A stretch of DNA of 26,065 bases from Acidimicrobiaceae bacterium. GTDB taxonomy: Bacteria > Actinomycetota > Acidimicrobiia > Acidimicrobiales > Salinilacustritrichaceae. Position numbers and translations under genes: made by a program. Position 1 is the first letter of the stretch; each line of letters starts with the position of its first letter. Shown piece after piece: positions 1 to 9,874 of this stretch. The stretch is taken from the NCBI GenBank assembly GCA_003476595.1, contig DMTU01000028.1:21207-47271 (forward strand), read 5' to 3'. A model generated the notes under the pieces. The model searched no databases and had not been told where the DNA came from. It saw only the letters and a program-made list of their open reading frames with translations.

Positions 1-1
1 C

Positions 2-133
2 GACCTCGGCCTGCCCGACGTCACCGACCTGCGCGGCGGGTACCAGGCCCTGGTGGCCGCCGACCGCGTGCCCGCATCCGGGCCCGAGCCGCCCGATCTG
101 AGCCCGCCGCCCGCACCGCGACCGCGGATCTGA
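2..133 (+). CDS. rhodanese-like domain protein, C-terminal fragment
   Basis: The frame is open from the window edge to TGA at 131-133 and encodes 43 residues. The readable part, DLGLPDVTDLRGGYQALVAA, matches the end of a rhodanese/sulfurtransferase domain, where the last strand and helix read 'V..LRGGY.AW'. A Pro-rich tail follows. The active-site Cys loop would lie upstream of the window, so catalytic competence cannot be judged. The gene ends about 20 bp before the proposed nuoE -10 element. The start and full length are not visible. The family assignment rests on one short motif. Confidence 0.55.
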   Translation, partial: DLGLPDVTDLRGGYQALVAADRVPASGPEPPDLSPPPAPRPRI

Positions 134-159
134 CCCGAGCCGGGGGCCAGGGGTAGCGT
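130..159 (+). promoter_or_regulatory. candidate promoter for the nuoE-N run
   Basis: A -35-like CTGACC (130-135) and a -10-like TAGCGT (154-159) are separated by 18 bp. The -10 fits the actinobacterial TANNNT pattern, and a near-identical TAGGGT sits before nuoA. Transcription would start near 166, leaving a leader of about 58 nt before the ATG at 225. The -35 overlaps the stop codon of the rhodanese gene. This is a pattern match only, with no experimental support. Confidence 0.35.
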
Positions 160-224
160 GCCCGATTCGCGGCCCACCCCCGACGTTCGGGCGTCCTCCG
201 ACGCTTGTGCAAGGATTCACGACG

Positions 225-851
225 ATGCCCCGGTTCACTGCCGAGAACACGATCCTCGCCAAGGAGATCATCGCTCGGTACCCGCATCCCAAGTCGGCGC
301 TGATCCCCCTCCTCCACCTGGCCCAGGAGCAGGACGGCCACCTGGCCGAGGACGCGATGGTCCACATCGCCGAGCTGATCGACCACACGCCGGCCGAGGT
401 CATCGGCACCGCCAGCTTCTACGAGATGTTCAAGCGCGAACCGGTGGGGGACTACCTCATCAACGTGTGCACCAACATCGCCTGCATGCTCATGGGCGGC
501 GAGGAGCTGCTGCACCACCTCGAGGACCGCCTCGACATCCGCCCCGGCTCCACCACCGCGGACGGCATGTTCACCCTCGAAGACGTCGAGTGCATCGCGG
601 CCTGCACCGAGGCGCCGTGCCTCACGGTCAACTACCGCTACTTCCACAAGATCAGCACCGACGAGGCCGACCAGCTCCTCGAGGACCTGCGCGCCGGCCG
701 CCGGGCGCACGAGATCCCCAAGCACGGCACGCTCGCCCGCGTCCGCCAGTCCATCCCGGCCGATCGCCGCGCCGGTGCCGCCGTGCCCGGGGAGTGCGGC
801 CAGCCCGTCTGGATGACGCCCAAGGACGAGTCCGAGGACGCACCCGCATGA
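225..851 (+). CDS. nuoE: NADH-quinone oxidoreductase subunit E (NuoE), set 1
   Basis: This is the 24-kDa thioredoxin-fold subunit of the NADH-oxidising module of complex I. It carries the [2Fe-2S] cluster N1a beside NuoF at the cytoplasmic tip of the peripheral arm. The protein has 208 residues. The ligand pattern is clear: C82-x4-C87 in VCTNIACMLMGG and C123-x3-C127 in VECIAACTEAPC. The helical N-terminus (AKEIIARYPHPKSALIPLLH) is typical of actinobacterial NuoE, and the C-terminal tail after residue 150 is poorly conserved. I chose ATG 225 because AAGGA at 211-215 lies 9 nt upstream. GTG 207 in the same frame would place that ribosome site inside the gene. Its stop overlaps the nuoF start (ATGA). 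It is the first gene of set 1, and no nuoA-D precedes it. Confidence 0.95.
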   Translation: MPRFTAENTILAKEIIARYPHPKSALIPLLHLAQEQDGHLAEDAMVHIAELIDHTPAEVIGTASFYEMFKREPVGDYLINVCTNIACMLMGGEELLHHLEDRLDIRPGSTTADGMFTLEDVECIAACTEAPCLTVNYRYFHKISTDEADQLLEDLRAGRRAHEIPKHGTLARVRQSIPADRRAGAAVPGECGQPVWMTPKDESEDAPA

Positions 852-2215
852 GCGACCAGGCCACCGACCGCACCGTGCCGCAGATGATCACGGGGCGCTT
901 CCAGTACGACGACGCCCACACGATCGAGCGCTACCAGGCCACCGACGGCTACGCCGCGCTGCGCACGGCGCTGCAGATGCACCCCGAGGACGTGCACGCC
1001 GAGATCAAGGAGGCGTCGCTCCTCGGTCGCGGCGGTGCCGGCTTCCCCGCCGGCGTCAAGTGGGGCTTCTGCCCGCCCGGCGTGTGGCCGCGGTACTTCG
1101 TCGTCAACGGCGACGAGTCCGAGCCCGGCACCTACAAGGACCGCCTCCTCATGGAGCGCGACCCCCACCAGCTGATCGAAGGCGTGCTCATCGGCGCCTA
1201 CGCCACCGGGTGCGCCCAGGCGTTCCTGTACGTCCGGGGCGAGATGGCCCTGGCCCAGGAGCGCATCGCCGCCGCCCTCAACGAGGCGTACGCCGCCGGC
1301 CTGGTCGGCAAGGACATCCTCGGCTCGAGCTTCTCCTGCGACATCGTCCTGCACTGGGGTGCGGGCGCCTACATCGTCGGCGAGGAGACCGCGCTCATCG
1401 AGTCCCTCGAGGGCAACCGCGGGATGCCCCGCCTGAAGCCGCCGTACTTCCCGGCCGCCAAGGGCCTCTACATGCAGCCCACCATCGTCAACAACGTCGA
1501 GACGATGGCCAACGTCCCGTGGATCATCCGCAACGGCGCCGAGGCCTACACCGCCTACGGCGCCGAGAGCAGCCGGGGCACCCGCATGTTCGCCGTGTCC
1601 GGGCACGTGAAGAAGCCCGGCGTGCACGAGGTCGAGTTCGGCACCACCACCTTCCGCGACCTCATCTACGGCCACTGCGGCGGCATCCGGGGCAACCACA
1701 CGCTGAAGGCGTTCATCCCCGGTGGCGCCTCGGCCCCGTGGTTCTACGAGGAGCACCTCGACCTGCCCCTCGAGGCGGGTGCGGTCGGTGCAGCCGGCTC
1801 GATGCTCGGGTCCGGTGCCATCGTCGTGATGGACGACACCACCGACGCGGTGAAGGCTGCGTGGCGGGTCGTGCGGTTCTTCGCCCGCGAGTCCTGTGGC
1901 AAGTGCACGCCGTGCCGCGAGGGCACCAGCTGGCTGGAGAAGGTGCTGCGCCGCATGCTCGACGGGCAGGGCCGGCCCGAGGACATCGCCCTGCTGCTCG
2001 ACCTGTGCGACAACATCTCGCCCTCGATCGCGTGGCCGCCGAAGCAGACCACGATCTGCCCGCTCGGCCCCTCCGCGGTCAGCCCGATCGCCAGCGCCAT
2101 CATGCGGTTCAAGCCCGAGTTCCAGGCCTACTGCGGCGGCGGTGACGTCCCCACCTCGGTGACCATCAACGGCAAGGCCTACCTGCCGCCCGAAGGAGCG
2201 CCGGCCGGTGTCTGA
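848..2215 (+). CDS. nuoF: NADH-quinone oxidoreductase subunit F (NuoF), set 1
   Basis: This is the 51-kDa subunit that binds NADH and FMN and passes electrons through cluster N3. The 455-residue length is normal for the family. Visible motifs are the glycine-rich GRGGAGFPAG at about 60-69, NGDESEPGTYKDR at about 88-99, GAGAYIVGEETALIESLEG at about 171-189, and the N3 ligands C350, C353, C356 (ESCGKCTPCREG) and C404 (TICPLGPSA). Before C404 there is a short Pro/Trp-containing stretch (SPSIAWPPKQ) in place of the usual compact loop. I take this to be a lineage variant. ATG 848 overlaps the nuoE stop by 4 bp. A longer open frame reaches 158, but that part is out-of-frame nuoE sequence. Confidence 0.96.
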   Translation: MSDQATDRTVPQMITGRFQYDDAHTIERYQATDGYAALRTALQMHPEDVHAEIKEASLLGRGGAGFPAGVKWGFCPPGVWPRYFVVNGDESEPGTYKDRLLMERDPHQLIEGVLIGAYATGCAQAFLYVRGEMALAQERIAAALNEAYAAGLVGKDILGSSFSCDIVLHWGAGAYIVGEETALIESLEGNRGMPRLKPPYFPAAKGLYMQPTIVNNVETMANVPWIIRNGAEAYTAYGAESSRGTRMFAVSGHVKKPGVHEVEFGTTTFRDLIYGHCGGIRGNHTLKAFIPGGASAPWFYEEHLDLPLEAGAVGAAGSMLGSGAIVVMDDTTDAVKAAWRVVRFFARESCGKCTPCREGTSWLEKVLRRMLDGQGRPEDIALLLDLCDNISPSIAWPPKQTTICPLGPSAVSPIASAIMRFKPEFQAYCGGGDVPTSVTINGKAYLPPEGAPAGV

Positions 2216-4958
2216 GCAGCGCGTCAAGATCACCATCGACGGGCGTGAGGTCGAGGCCGAGGACGGCGAGCTCGTCATCGCCGCGGCCGAGCGCACCGGC
2301 ACCTACATCCCCCGCTTCTGCTGGCACCCCCGCATGAACCCGGTGGGCATGTGCCGCATGTGCCTGGTCGAGATCGACACCGGGCGCGGCCCCGCGCTGC
2401 AGCCCTCGTGCATGATCCCTGCCTCCGAGGGCATGACCGTGGTCACCGACTCGGACATAGCCAAGAAGGCCCAGGAGGGCGTGCTCGAGTTCCTCCTCGC
2501 CAACCACCCCCTCGACTGCCCGGTGTGCGACAAGGGCGGCGAGTGCCCGCTGCAGGACCAGGCGTACTCCCACGGACCCGGCGAGTCCCGGTTCATCGAG
2601 GAGAAGGTCCACTTCGAGAAGCCGATCCCGATCTCGGACCTCGTCGACCTCGACCGCGAGCGCTGCATCCTGTGCGACCGCTGCACGCGCTTCGCCGACG
2701 AGGTCGCCGGCGACCCGCTCATCCACTTCATCGACCGGGGCGCGCAGACCCAGGTCAACACCTTCCCCGACGAGCCCTTCGCCTCGTACTTCTCGGGCAA
2801 CACGGTCCAGATCTGCCCGGTGGGAGCGCTCACCTCCCGGGCCTACCGGTTCAAGGCCCGCCCCTGGGACCTCGACCAGGTCGAGTCCACCTGCACCTCG
2901 TGCTCGGTGGGCTGCCGGGTCGCCGTCCAGTCCAGCCGCAACCAGGTGCTGCGCTACCAGGGCGTCGACGTCGACGCGGTCAACTGGGGCTGGCTCTGCG
3001 ACAAGGGCCGCTTCGACTTCGAGTCCATCCACGCCGAAGGGCGCCTGGGCGAGCCGCTGCTGCGCGCGGACGAGGGCCACGTCACCGCCGCGTGGTCCGA
3101 CGCGCTCGGCCGGGCCGCCGGCGCCATCGAGGCCGCCCTCGCCTCGTCGGGTCCGTCCGGCGTCGGCGTCATCGGCGGCGCCCAGCTCACCAACGAGTCC
3201 GCCTACGCCTGGGCCAAGCTGGCCAAGGGCGTCATCGGCACCGACAACGTCGACGCCCAGCTCGGCGACGGCCTGCCGGCCGAGGCCGTGCTCGGCCTGC
3301 CCCGCGCCACCATCGACCAGGCGTGCGCCCCGGGCGGCACGGTCGTGGTCCTCGGCGTCGACCCGAAGGAGGAGCTGCCGGTCCTGTACCTGCGCCTCCG
3401 CCACGCGGTCGTCGAGGACGGCGTCACCCTCGTCGAGGTCGTGCCCCACGCCACCGGCGTCACCGGCCTCGCCGCCCACTCGCTCGTGCACGGCCCCGGC
3501 GCCGTCGCCGACGTCGTGGCCCAGCTGCTCGCCGAGTCGCCCGCCGATGCCGGCGGCATCGGCGCCGACGCGCTCGCCGCCGCCGGCACCGCCGTCCGGT
3601 CCGGTCCGGTCACCGTCATCCTCGGCCGGGGCAACCTCGCCGACCGCGGCGACCTCGTGGCCTCGGCGGCCGGCCTCCTGGCCGAGGGCCTCGACGACGT
3701 CCGCTTCCTGTCCGGCCTGCGCCGCGGCAACGTGCACGGCGCCCTCGCCGCCGGCCTGGCGCCGGGCATGCTCCCCGGCAGCGTCTCCCTCGACGACGGC
3801 CGCGAGTGGTTCCACGACCACTGGTCCACCGTGCCGAGCGACCGCGGCCTCGACACCGAGGGCATCCTCAACGCTGCTGCCGACGGCAAGCTCGACGTCC
3901 TCGTGCTGCTCGGGGCCGACCCGCTGTCGGACTTCCCCGACCACGACCTGGCCCGCCGGGCGCTGGCGGGGGCCCGCACCGTGGTGGCCGTCGACACCCT
4001 GCCGAACCCCTCGGTCCGCCAGGCCGACATCGTGCTCCCCGCTGCCGGCTACGCCGAGACCGACGGGACCACCACCAACATCGAGGGCCGCATCAGCCGC
4101 CTGTCCCAGAAGGTGACGCCCCCCGGCACCGCCCGCGCCGACTGGGTCATCGCCGCCGAGCTCGCGTTCCGCCTCGGCGACGACCTCGGCCTCGAGAGCC
4201 TCGACGACGTCTTCGCCGAGCTCGCCCGGGTCGCCCCTTCGCACCACGGCCTCACCGCGGAGGGCGTCGGCATCGACGGCGTCCTCGTGCCGCTGGACCG
4301 CGACGCCGACCGCACCGACGCCCGCACCGCCGAGGACCCGATCGGGCTGCAGACGTCGGGCGGCGACGAGGAGCCCACCGCCGACATCGACCCCGAGGCC
4401 GCGGAAGCGGCCGCCGAGGCCGAAGCCGCCGACACCGAGGCCGGCGAGGCCGAGGCGGAGGCCGAAGCGACCGAGGCCCAGGCCGACGCCGAAGCCGACG
4501 ACGCCGCCACGCCCGACGAGGGCGACGGCGCCGAGCCGGTCGCCGACGACGAGCGCGAGCCGGCCGGACCGGGCCTGCCCGCACCGGTGCGGTTCTCGGC
4601 CACCGCGGTCGCGGTCCCGTCGCCGGACACCTACTCCCTGCGCCTGCTCACCACGCGCAAGCTCTACGACCTCGGCACCACCACCCAGGCGTCGCGCTCG
4701 CTGGCGAAGCTCGCGCCCGGTGCGGTGCTGCACCTGCACCCCCACGACTTCGACCGCCTCGGCGTCGAGGCCGACGGCCAGGTCACCGTGTCCAACCGCG
4801 AGGGCGGTCGGGGCTCGGTCACCGTGCCGGTCCGCCCGTCGGGCACCGTGCCCAAGGGCGCGGCGCTGCTGTCGTTCCTCCAGCCCGGGGGCCAGGCCGC
4901 CGAGCTCATCGACGCCTCCGCCGTGGTCACCGACGTCCGCGTGGAGGTCGCCCGGTGA
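2208..4958 (+). CDS. nuoG: NADH-quinone oxidoreductase subunit G (NuoG), set 1, with acidic linker
   Basis: This is the 75-kDa iron-sulfur subunit that relays electrons from NuoF toward NuoI. In order it shows a [2Fe-2S] ferredoxin domain (C38, C49, C52, C68), cluster N5 (H100, C104, C107, C113), cluster N4 (C153, C156, C159, C203) and the off-path cluster N7 (C229, C232, C236, C264), which mitochondrial enzymes lack. A molybdopterin-oxidoreductase-like domain follows, to about residue 715. Residues about 720-785 are an Ala/Glu/Asp low-complexity linker leading to a C-terminal beta domain at about 790-916. At 916 residues it is roughly 100 longer than the M. tuberculosis protein (from memory), partly because of that linker. 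GTG 2208 is chosen because GAAGGAG (2192-2198) lies 9 nt upstream. It overlaps nuoF by 8 bp. Confidence 0.95.
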   Translation: MSEQRVKITIDGREVEAEDGELVIAAAERTGTYIPRFCWHPRMNPVGMCRMCLVEIDTGRGPALQPSCMIPASEGMTVVTDSDIAKKAQEGVLEFLLANHPLDCPVCDKGGECPLQDQAYSHGPGESRFIEEKVHFEKPIPISDLVDLDRERCILCDRCTRFADEVAGDPLIHFIDRGAQTQVNTFPDEPFASYFSGNTVQICPVGALTSRAYRFKARPWDLDQVESTCTSCSVGCRVAVQSSRNQVLRYQGVDVDAVNWGWLCDKGRFDFESIHAEGRLGEPLLRADEGHVTAAWSDALGRAAGAIEAALASSGPSGVGVIGGAQLTNESAYAWAKLAKGVIGTDNVDAQLGDGLPAEAVLGLPRATIDQACAPGGTVVVLGVDPKEELPVLYLRLRHAVVEDGVTLVEVVPHATGVTGLAAHSLVHGPGAVADVVAQLLAESPADAGGIGADALAAAGTAVRSGPVTVILGRGNLADRGDLVASAAGLLAEGLDDVRFLSGLRRGNVHGALAAGLAPGMLPGSVSLDDGREWFHDHWSTVPSDRGLDTEGILNAAADGKLDVLVLLGADPLSDFPDHDLARRALAGARTVVAVDTLPNPSVRQADIVLPAAGYAETDGTTTNIEGRISRLSQKVTPPGTARADWVIAAELAFRLGDDLGLESLDDVFAELARVAPSHHGLTAEGVGIDGVLVPLDRDADRTDARTAEDPIGLQTSGGDEEPTADIDPEAAEAAAEAEAADTEAGEAEAEAEATEAQADAEADDAATPDEGDGAEPVADDEREPAGPGLPAPVRFSATAVAVPSPDTYSLRLLTTRKLYDLGTTTQASRSLAKLAPGAVLHLHPHDFDRLGVEADGQVTVSNREGGRGSVTVPVRPSGTVPKGAALLSFLQPGGQAAELIDASAVVTDVRVEVAR

Positions 4959-6184
4959 TCGGGGCGATCTACGCGCTGGACCCGCTCTACCTCGACGGGG
5001 TCGGCCTCGCCGAGGTCCTGATCACGCTCGGCAAGGTGCTCGTCACCTTCCTGATCCTGCTGCTCTCGGTCCTGTTCATGGTCTGGTTCGAGCGCAAGGT
5101 CATCGCCGACATGCAGAACCGCGTCGGTCCCAACCGGGCCGGCCCCTTCGGCCTCCTGCAGACCCTGGCCGACGGCCTCAAGCTCATCGTCAAGGAAGAC
5201 CTGATCCCGAACCGCTCCCGGCGCTTCGTGTTCGCGCTGGCCCCGTTCCTGTCGGTCATCCCCGCGTTCCTGGTGTTCGCCGTGGTCCCCCTCGGCGGCA
5301 CGTTCAGCGAGGGCGATCCCGGCATCGTCACCATCGCCGGCCACGAGACCTTCGCCCAGCTCGCCGACCCGCCCATCGGCGTGCTGTGGATCCTGGCCGT
5401 GTCCTCCATCGGCGTCTACGGCGTGATGCTCGCCGGCTGGTCCTCCGGTTCGAAGTACCCGCTGCTCGGCTCGGTGCGCGCCACCGCCCAGATGGTGTCC
5501 TACGAGGCCGCCATGGGCCTGTCGATCGCCACCCTGATCATGACCACGGGCAGCCTGTCCACCCGCACGATGGTGTCGGTGCAGGCCGGCGAGGGCTTCG
5601 CCGGCTTCGTGCCCAACTGGAACGTCATCCTCACCGGCATCGTTCCCTTCGCCATCTTCTTCATCGCCGCGCTGGCCGAGACCAACCGGCCCCCCTTCGA
5701 CCTGGTCGAGGCCGAGCAGGAGCTGGTCGGCGGCTTCCACACCGAGTACTCCTCGATCCGCTTCGGCATGTTCTTCGTCGCCGAGTTCATGCACCCGGTC
5801 ACCATGTCGGCCGTCATCGTCACCCTGTGGTTCGGCGGTCCCGCCGGCCCGCTGCTGCCCGGGTTCCTCGAGCCGGTGTCGGGCATCTTCTGGCTGGTGG
5901 CGAAGGTCTTCGTCTTCCTGTACATCTTCGTGCTCATCCGCGGAACGCTGCCCCGCTTCCGCTACGACCAGCTCATGGACCTGGGCTGGAAGGTCCTGAT
6001 CCCGCTCCAGCTCGGCTGGCTCCTGCTGCTCGCCGCCCTCAACGTCGGGCGGGACGAAGGCTGGAACTACGCCGTCGTCATCGGCATCGGGTTCTTCGTC
6101 GTGGGCGGCGCCACGTTCTTCCTGCTGAGCCGAGCATCCGAGGTCTCGCGCCAGCGGCGCGAGCTGGGGGAGGTGGACGCCTGA
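4955..6184 (+). CDS. nuoH: NADH-quinone oxidoreductase subunit H (NuoH1), set 1
   Basis: This membrane subunit forms the quinone tunnel together with NuoB and NuoD and links the peripheral arm to the proton-pumping arm. It has 409 residues, close to actinobacterial NuoH (about 410) and longer than E. coli NuoH. About eight or nine hydrophobic segments are visible. The charged cavity motifs are canonical: FERK (E46, R47), the cytoplasmic loop NRVGPNRAGP (R61) and KED, and AETNRPPFD (E242, R245) followed by EAEQELVGGFHTEY. GTG 4955 overlaps the nuoG stop (GTGA), and GGAGG (4943-4947) lies 7 nt upstream. It resembles the M. tuberculosis protein far more than the second copy at 18134 does. Confidence 0.95.
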   Translation: MIGAIYALDPLYLDGVGLAEVLITLGKVLVTFLILLLSVLFMVWFERKVIADMQNRVGPNRAGPFGLLQTLADGLKLIVKEDLIPNRSRRFVFALAPFLSVIPAFLVFAVVPLGGTFSEGDPGIVTIAGHETFAQLADPPIGVLWILAVSSIGVYGVMLAGWSSGSKYPLLGSVRATAQMVSYEAAMGLSIATLIMTTGSLSTRTMVSVQAGEGFAGFVPNWNVILTGIVPFAIFFIAALAETNRPPFDLVEAEQELVGGFHTEYSSIRFGMFFVAEFMHPVTMSAVIVTLWFGGPAGPLLPGFLEPVSGIFWLVAKVFVFLYIFVLIRGTLPRFRYDQLMDLGWKVLIPLQLGWLLLLAALNVGRDEGWNYAVVIGIGFFVVGGATFFLLSRASEVSRQRRELGEVDA

Positions 6185-6903
6185 TGGGATACCTCGACGG
6201 CTTCCTCGTCACGATCAAGAAGACCTTCGCCAAGGGCAGCCAGTCCGGTGAGAACGTCACCTCGCCCTACGTGAAGGACGAGGGCGGCAAGCGGGCCAAG
6301 CCCATCCGTCTGCACGGCCGCCACGTCCTCAACAAGTACGAGGACGGGATGGAGAAGTGCATCGGGTGCGAGCTGTGCGCCGGCGTGTGCCCGGCCCGCT
6401 GCATCTACGTGCGCGGCGCCGACAACGACCCGGCCGACCCGGTGAGCCCCGGCGAGCGCTACGGCTTCATCTACGAGATCAACTACCTGCGCTGCATCCA
6501 CTGCGACCTGTGCGTGGAGGCCTGCCCCACCGAGGCCATCACCGAGAGCAAGCTGTTCGAGTTCTCGTTCACCAACCGCCAGGACGCGATCTACACCAAG
6601 GACGAGCTGGTCGTCGACGACGACGGCAACCCCCGCCAGCTGCCCTGGGAGGACTGGTCCGACGCCGGCCTCGTGCAGCCCCACACCTCGGCCTGGATGC
6701 GGGCCACCGCCCCCTCCGGCGACGCCGACTTCGAGGGCATCGTGGCCTGGGCCGGGGAGCTCGGCTGGGGCGAGCGTGCGCCCGAGCTCGGCCAGCGCGC
6801 CGACGGCCACGACGCCGGCGACGACGTCTCGCTCGAGCCGTCCACGGCCCGGGGCGTCGCCGCCCACGACGACGCGACCCAGACCGAGGAGGGCACCCAC
6901 TGA
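6184..6903 (+). CDS. nuoI: NADH-quinone oxidoreductase subunit I (NuoI1), set 1
   Basis: This is the 8Fe ferredoxin-like subunit carrying clusters N6a and N6b, which connect NuoG to NuoB. The two ligand sets are C59, C62, C65 with C69 ([12 protein letters not shown]) and C104, C107, C110 with C114 ([12 protein letters not shown]). As usual, the fourth Cys of each set serves the other cluster. The 239-residue protein is long: residues from about 150 form a Trp- and acid-containing tail ending in EEGTH, absent from the second NuoI copy. ATG 6184 overlaps the nuoH stop (TGATG), and GGGGGAGG (6166-6173) is the ribosome site. The tail may pack on other peripheral-arm subunits, but that is a guess. 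Confidence 0.95.
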   Translation: MGYLDGFLVTIKKTFAKGSQSGENVTSPYVKDEGGKRAKPIRLHGRHVLNKYEDGMEKCIGCELCAGVCPARCIYVRGADNDPADPVSPGERYGFIYEINYLRCIHCDLCVEACPTEAITESKLFEFSFTNRQDAIYTKDELVVDDDGNPRQLPWEDWSDAGLVQPHTSAWMRATAPSGDADFEGIVAWAGELGWGERAPELGQRADGHDAGDDVSLEPSTARGVAAHDDATQTEEGTH

Positions 6904-7523
6904 TGGAGACCTTCGTCTTCTTCGTCGCGGCCGCCATCTGCCTCGCCGGCGCCCTCGGCGTCGTGCTCTCGAAGAACCCCGTGCACTCGGCGCTGTCCCT
7001 CGTCGGCACCCTGTTCGGCGTGGCGGTCCTCTTCGTGGCCCAGAACGCCAACTTCCTGGCCGCGGTGCAGGTGATCATCTACGCCGGCGCCATCGTCGTG
7101 CTGTTCCTGTTCGTGATCATGCTCCTCGGCGTGGACCGGGCCGAGAACCTCTCGGTCGACCCCCTCGTCGGCCAGCGCGCCGCGGCCATCGTGGCCGGCG
7201 TCGCCATCTTCGCCCTGCCCGTCGCCGCCCTCGCCACCACCGGCTGGGACGCCACCGGCGCCATCGCCAACCTCGGCTCGGTGTCCGACTCGGCCGTGCC
7301 CGACGTCGAGGGCATCGGCCGGGTGCTGTTCACCCGCTACATCTTCGCCCTCGAGATCACCTCGATCCTGCTGGCCATCGCCGTGGTGGGTGCCGTGATG
7401 CTGGCCAAGAAGAGCCCCAAGGCGGCCGACATGATCGTCGACCTGCCCGCCCGCCCGACGTCGACCGACGCCGACGCCGACGCCGCCAGCGCCGACGCCA
7501 CCTCCGAGGAGGGCACCGCCTGA
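6903..7523 (+). CDS. nuoJ: NADH-quinone oxidoreductase subunit J (NuoJ1), set 1
   Basis: This membrane subunit sits between NuoH and NuoK, and its third helix takes part in coupling. The 206 residues contain five hydrophobic segments. The signature helix reads [20 protein letters not shown], followed by VIMLL. The soluble C-terminus is Asp/Ala-rich ([17 protein letters not shown]). ATG 6903 overlaps the nuoI stop (TGATG), with GAGGAGGG at 6886-6893 as the ribosome site. It is closest in style to mycobacterial NuoJ. Confidence 0.93.
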   Translation: METFVFFVAAAICLAGALGVVLSKNPVHSALSLVGTLFGVAVLFVAQNANFLAAVQVIIYAGAIVVLFLFVIMLLGVDRAENLSVDPLVGQRAAAIVAGVAIFALPVAALATTGWDATGAIANLGSVSDSAVPDVEGIGRVLFTRYIFALEITSILLAIAVVGAVMLAKKSPKAADMIVDLPARPTSTDADADAASADATSEEGTA

Positions 7524-7840
7524 TGCTGCTCGCTGCGGGCGTGGAGCCCTCCTGGTACCTGGTCCTGGCCTCGGCGCTGTTCGCCATCGGCGCCACCGGC
7601 CTGCTCGTGCGGCGCAACCCGCTCGTGATGTTCATGTGCGTCGAGCTCATGCTCAACGCCGTCACGCTCACCTTCGTCACGTTCTCACGCATGCTCGACG
7701 ACATCGGCGGCCAGGCGGTCGTCGTGTTCGTGCTCGTGGTCGCGGCCGCCGAGGTCGTGGTCGGCCTCGGGATCATCGTGGCCATCATGCGACGGCGCCC
7801 CGACGCGACCGCCGACGACCTGGCTCTCCTCAAGGGATAG
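7523..7840 (+). CDS. nuoK: NADH-quinone oxidoreductase subunit K (NuoK1), set 1
   Basis: This is a small three-helix membrane subunit of 105 residues, a standard length. Both conserved membrane glutamates are present, in [10 protein letters not shown] and [10 protein letters not shown]. The run [18 protein letters not shown] and the C-terminal LALLKG closely match mycobacterial NuoK, which supports calling set 1 the lineage's usual complex I. ATG 7523 overlaps the nuoJ stop (TGATG). The ribosome site GAGGAGGG at 7506-7513 and the bases after it nearly repeat the nuoI/nuoJ junction. Confidence 0.95.
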   Translation: MLLAAGVEPSWYLVLASALFAIGATGLLVRRNPLVMFMCVELMLNAVTLTFVTFSRMLDDIGGQAVVVFVLVVAAAEVVVGLGIIVAIMRRRPDATADDLALLKG

Positions 7841-7849
7841 GCGACACGC

Positions 7850-9873
<2,024 letters not shown>

Positions 9874-9874
<1 letters not shown>

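Noticed and set aside
207..224. GTG 207 as the nuoE start
   Set aside because: It would bury the AAGGA site at 211-215 that is well placed for ATG 225, and the six extra residues add no family similarity.
2351..4954. Upstream extension of the nuoH1 frame through nuoG
   Set aside because: The translated part is Arg/Pro/Gly-rich shadow sequence of nuoG. The NuoH homology begins at GTG 4955, which has its own ribosome site and stop overlap.
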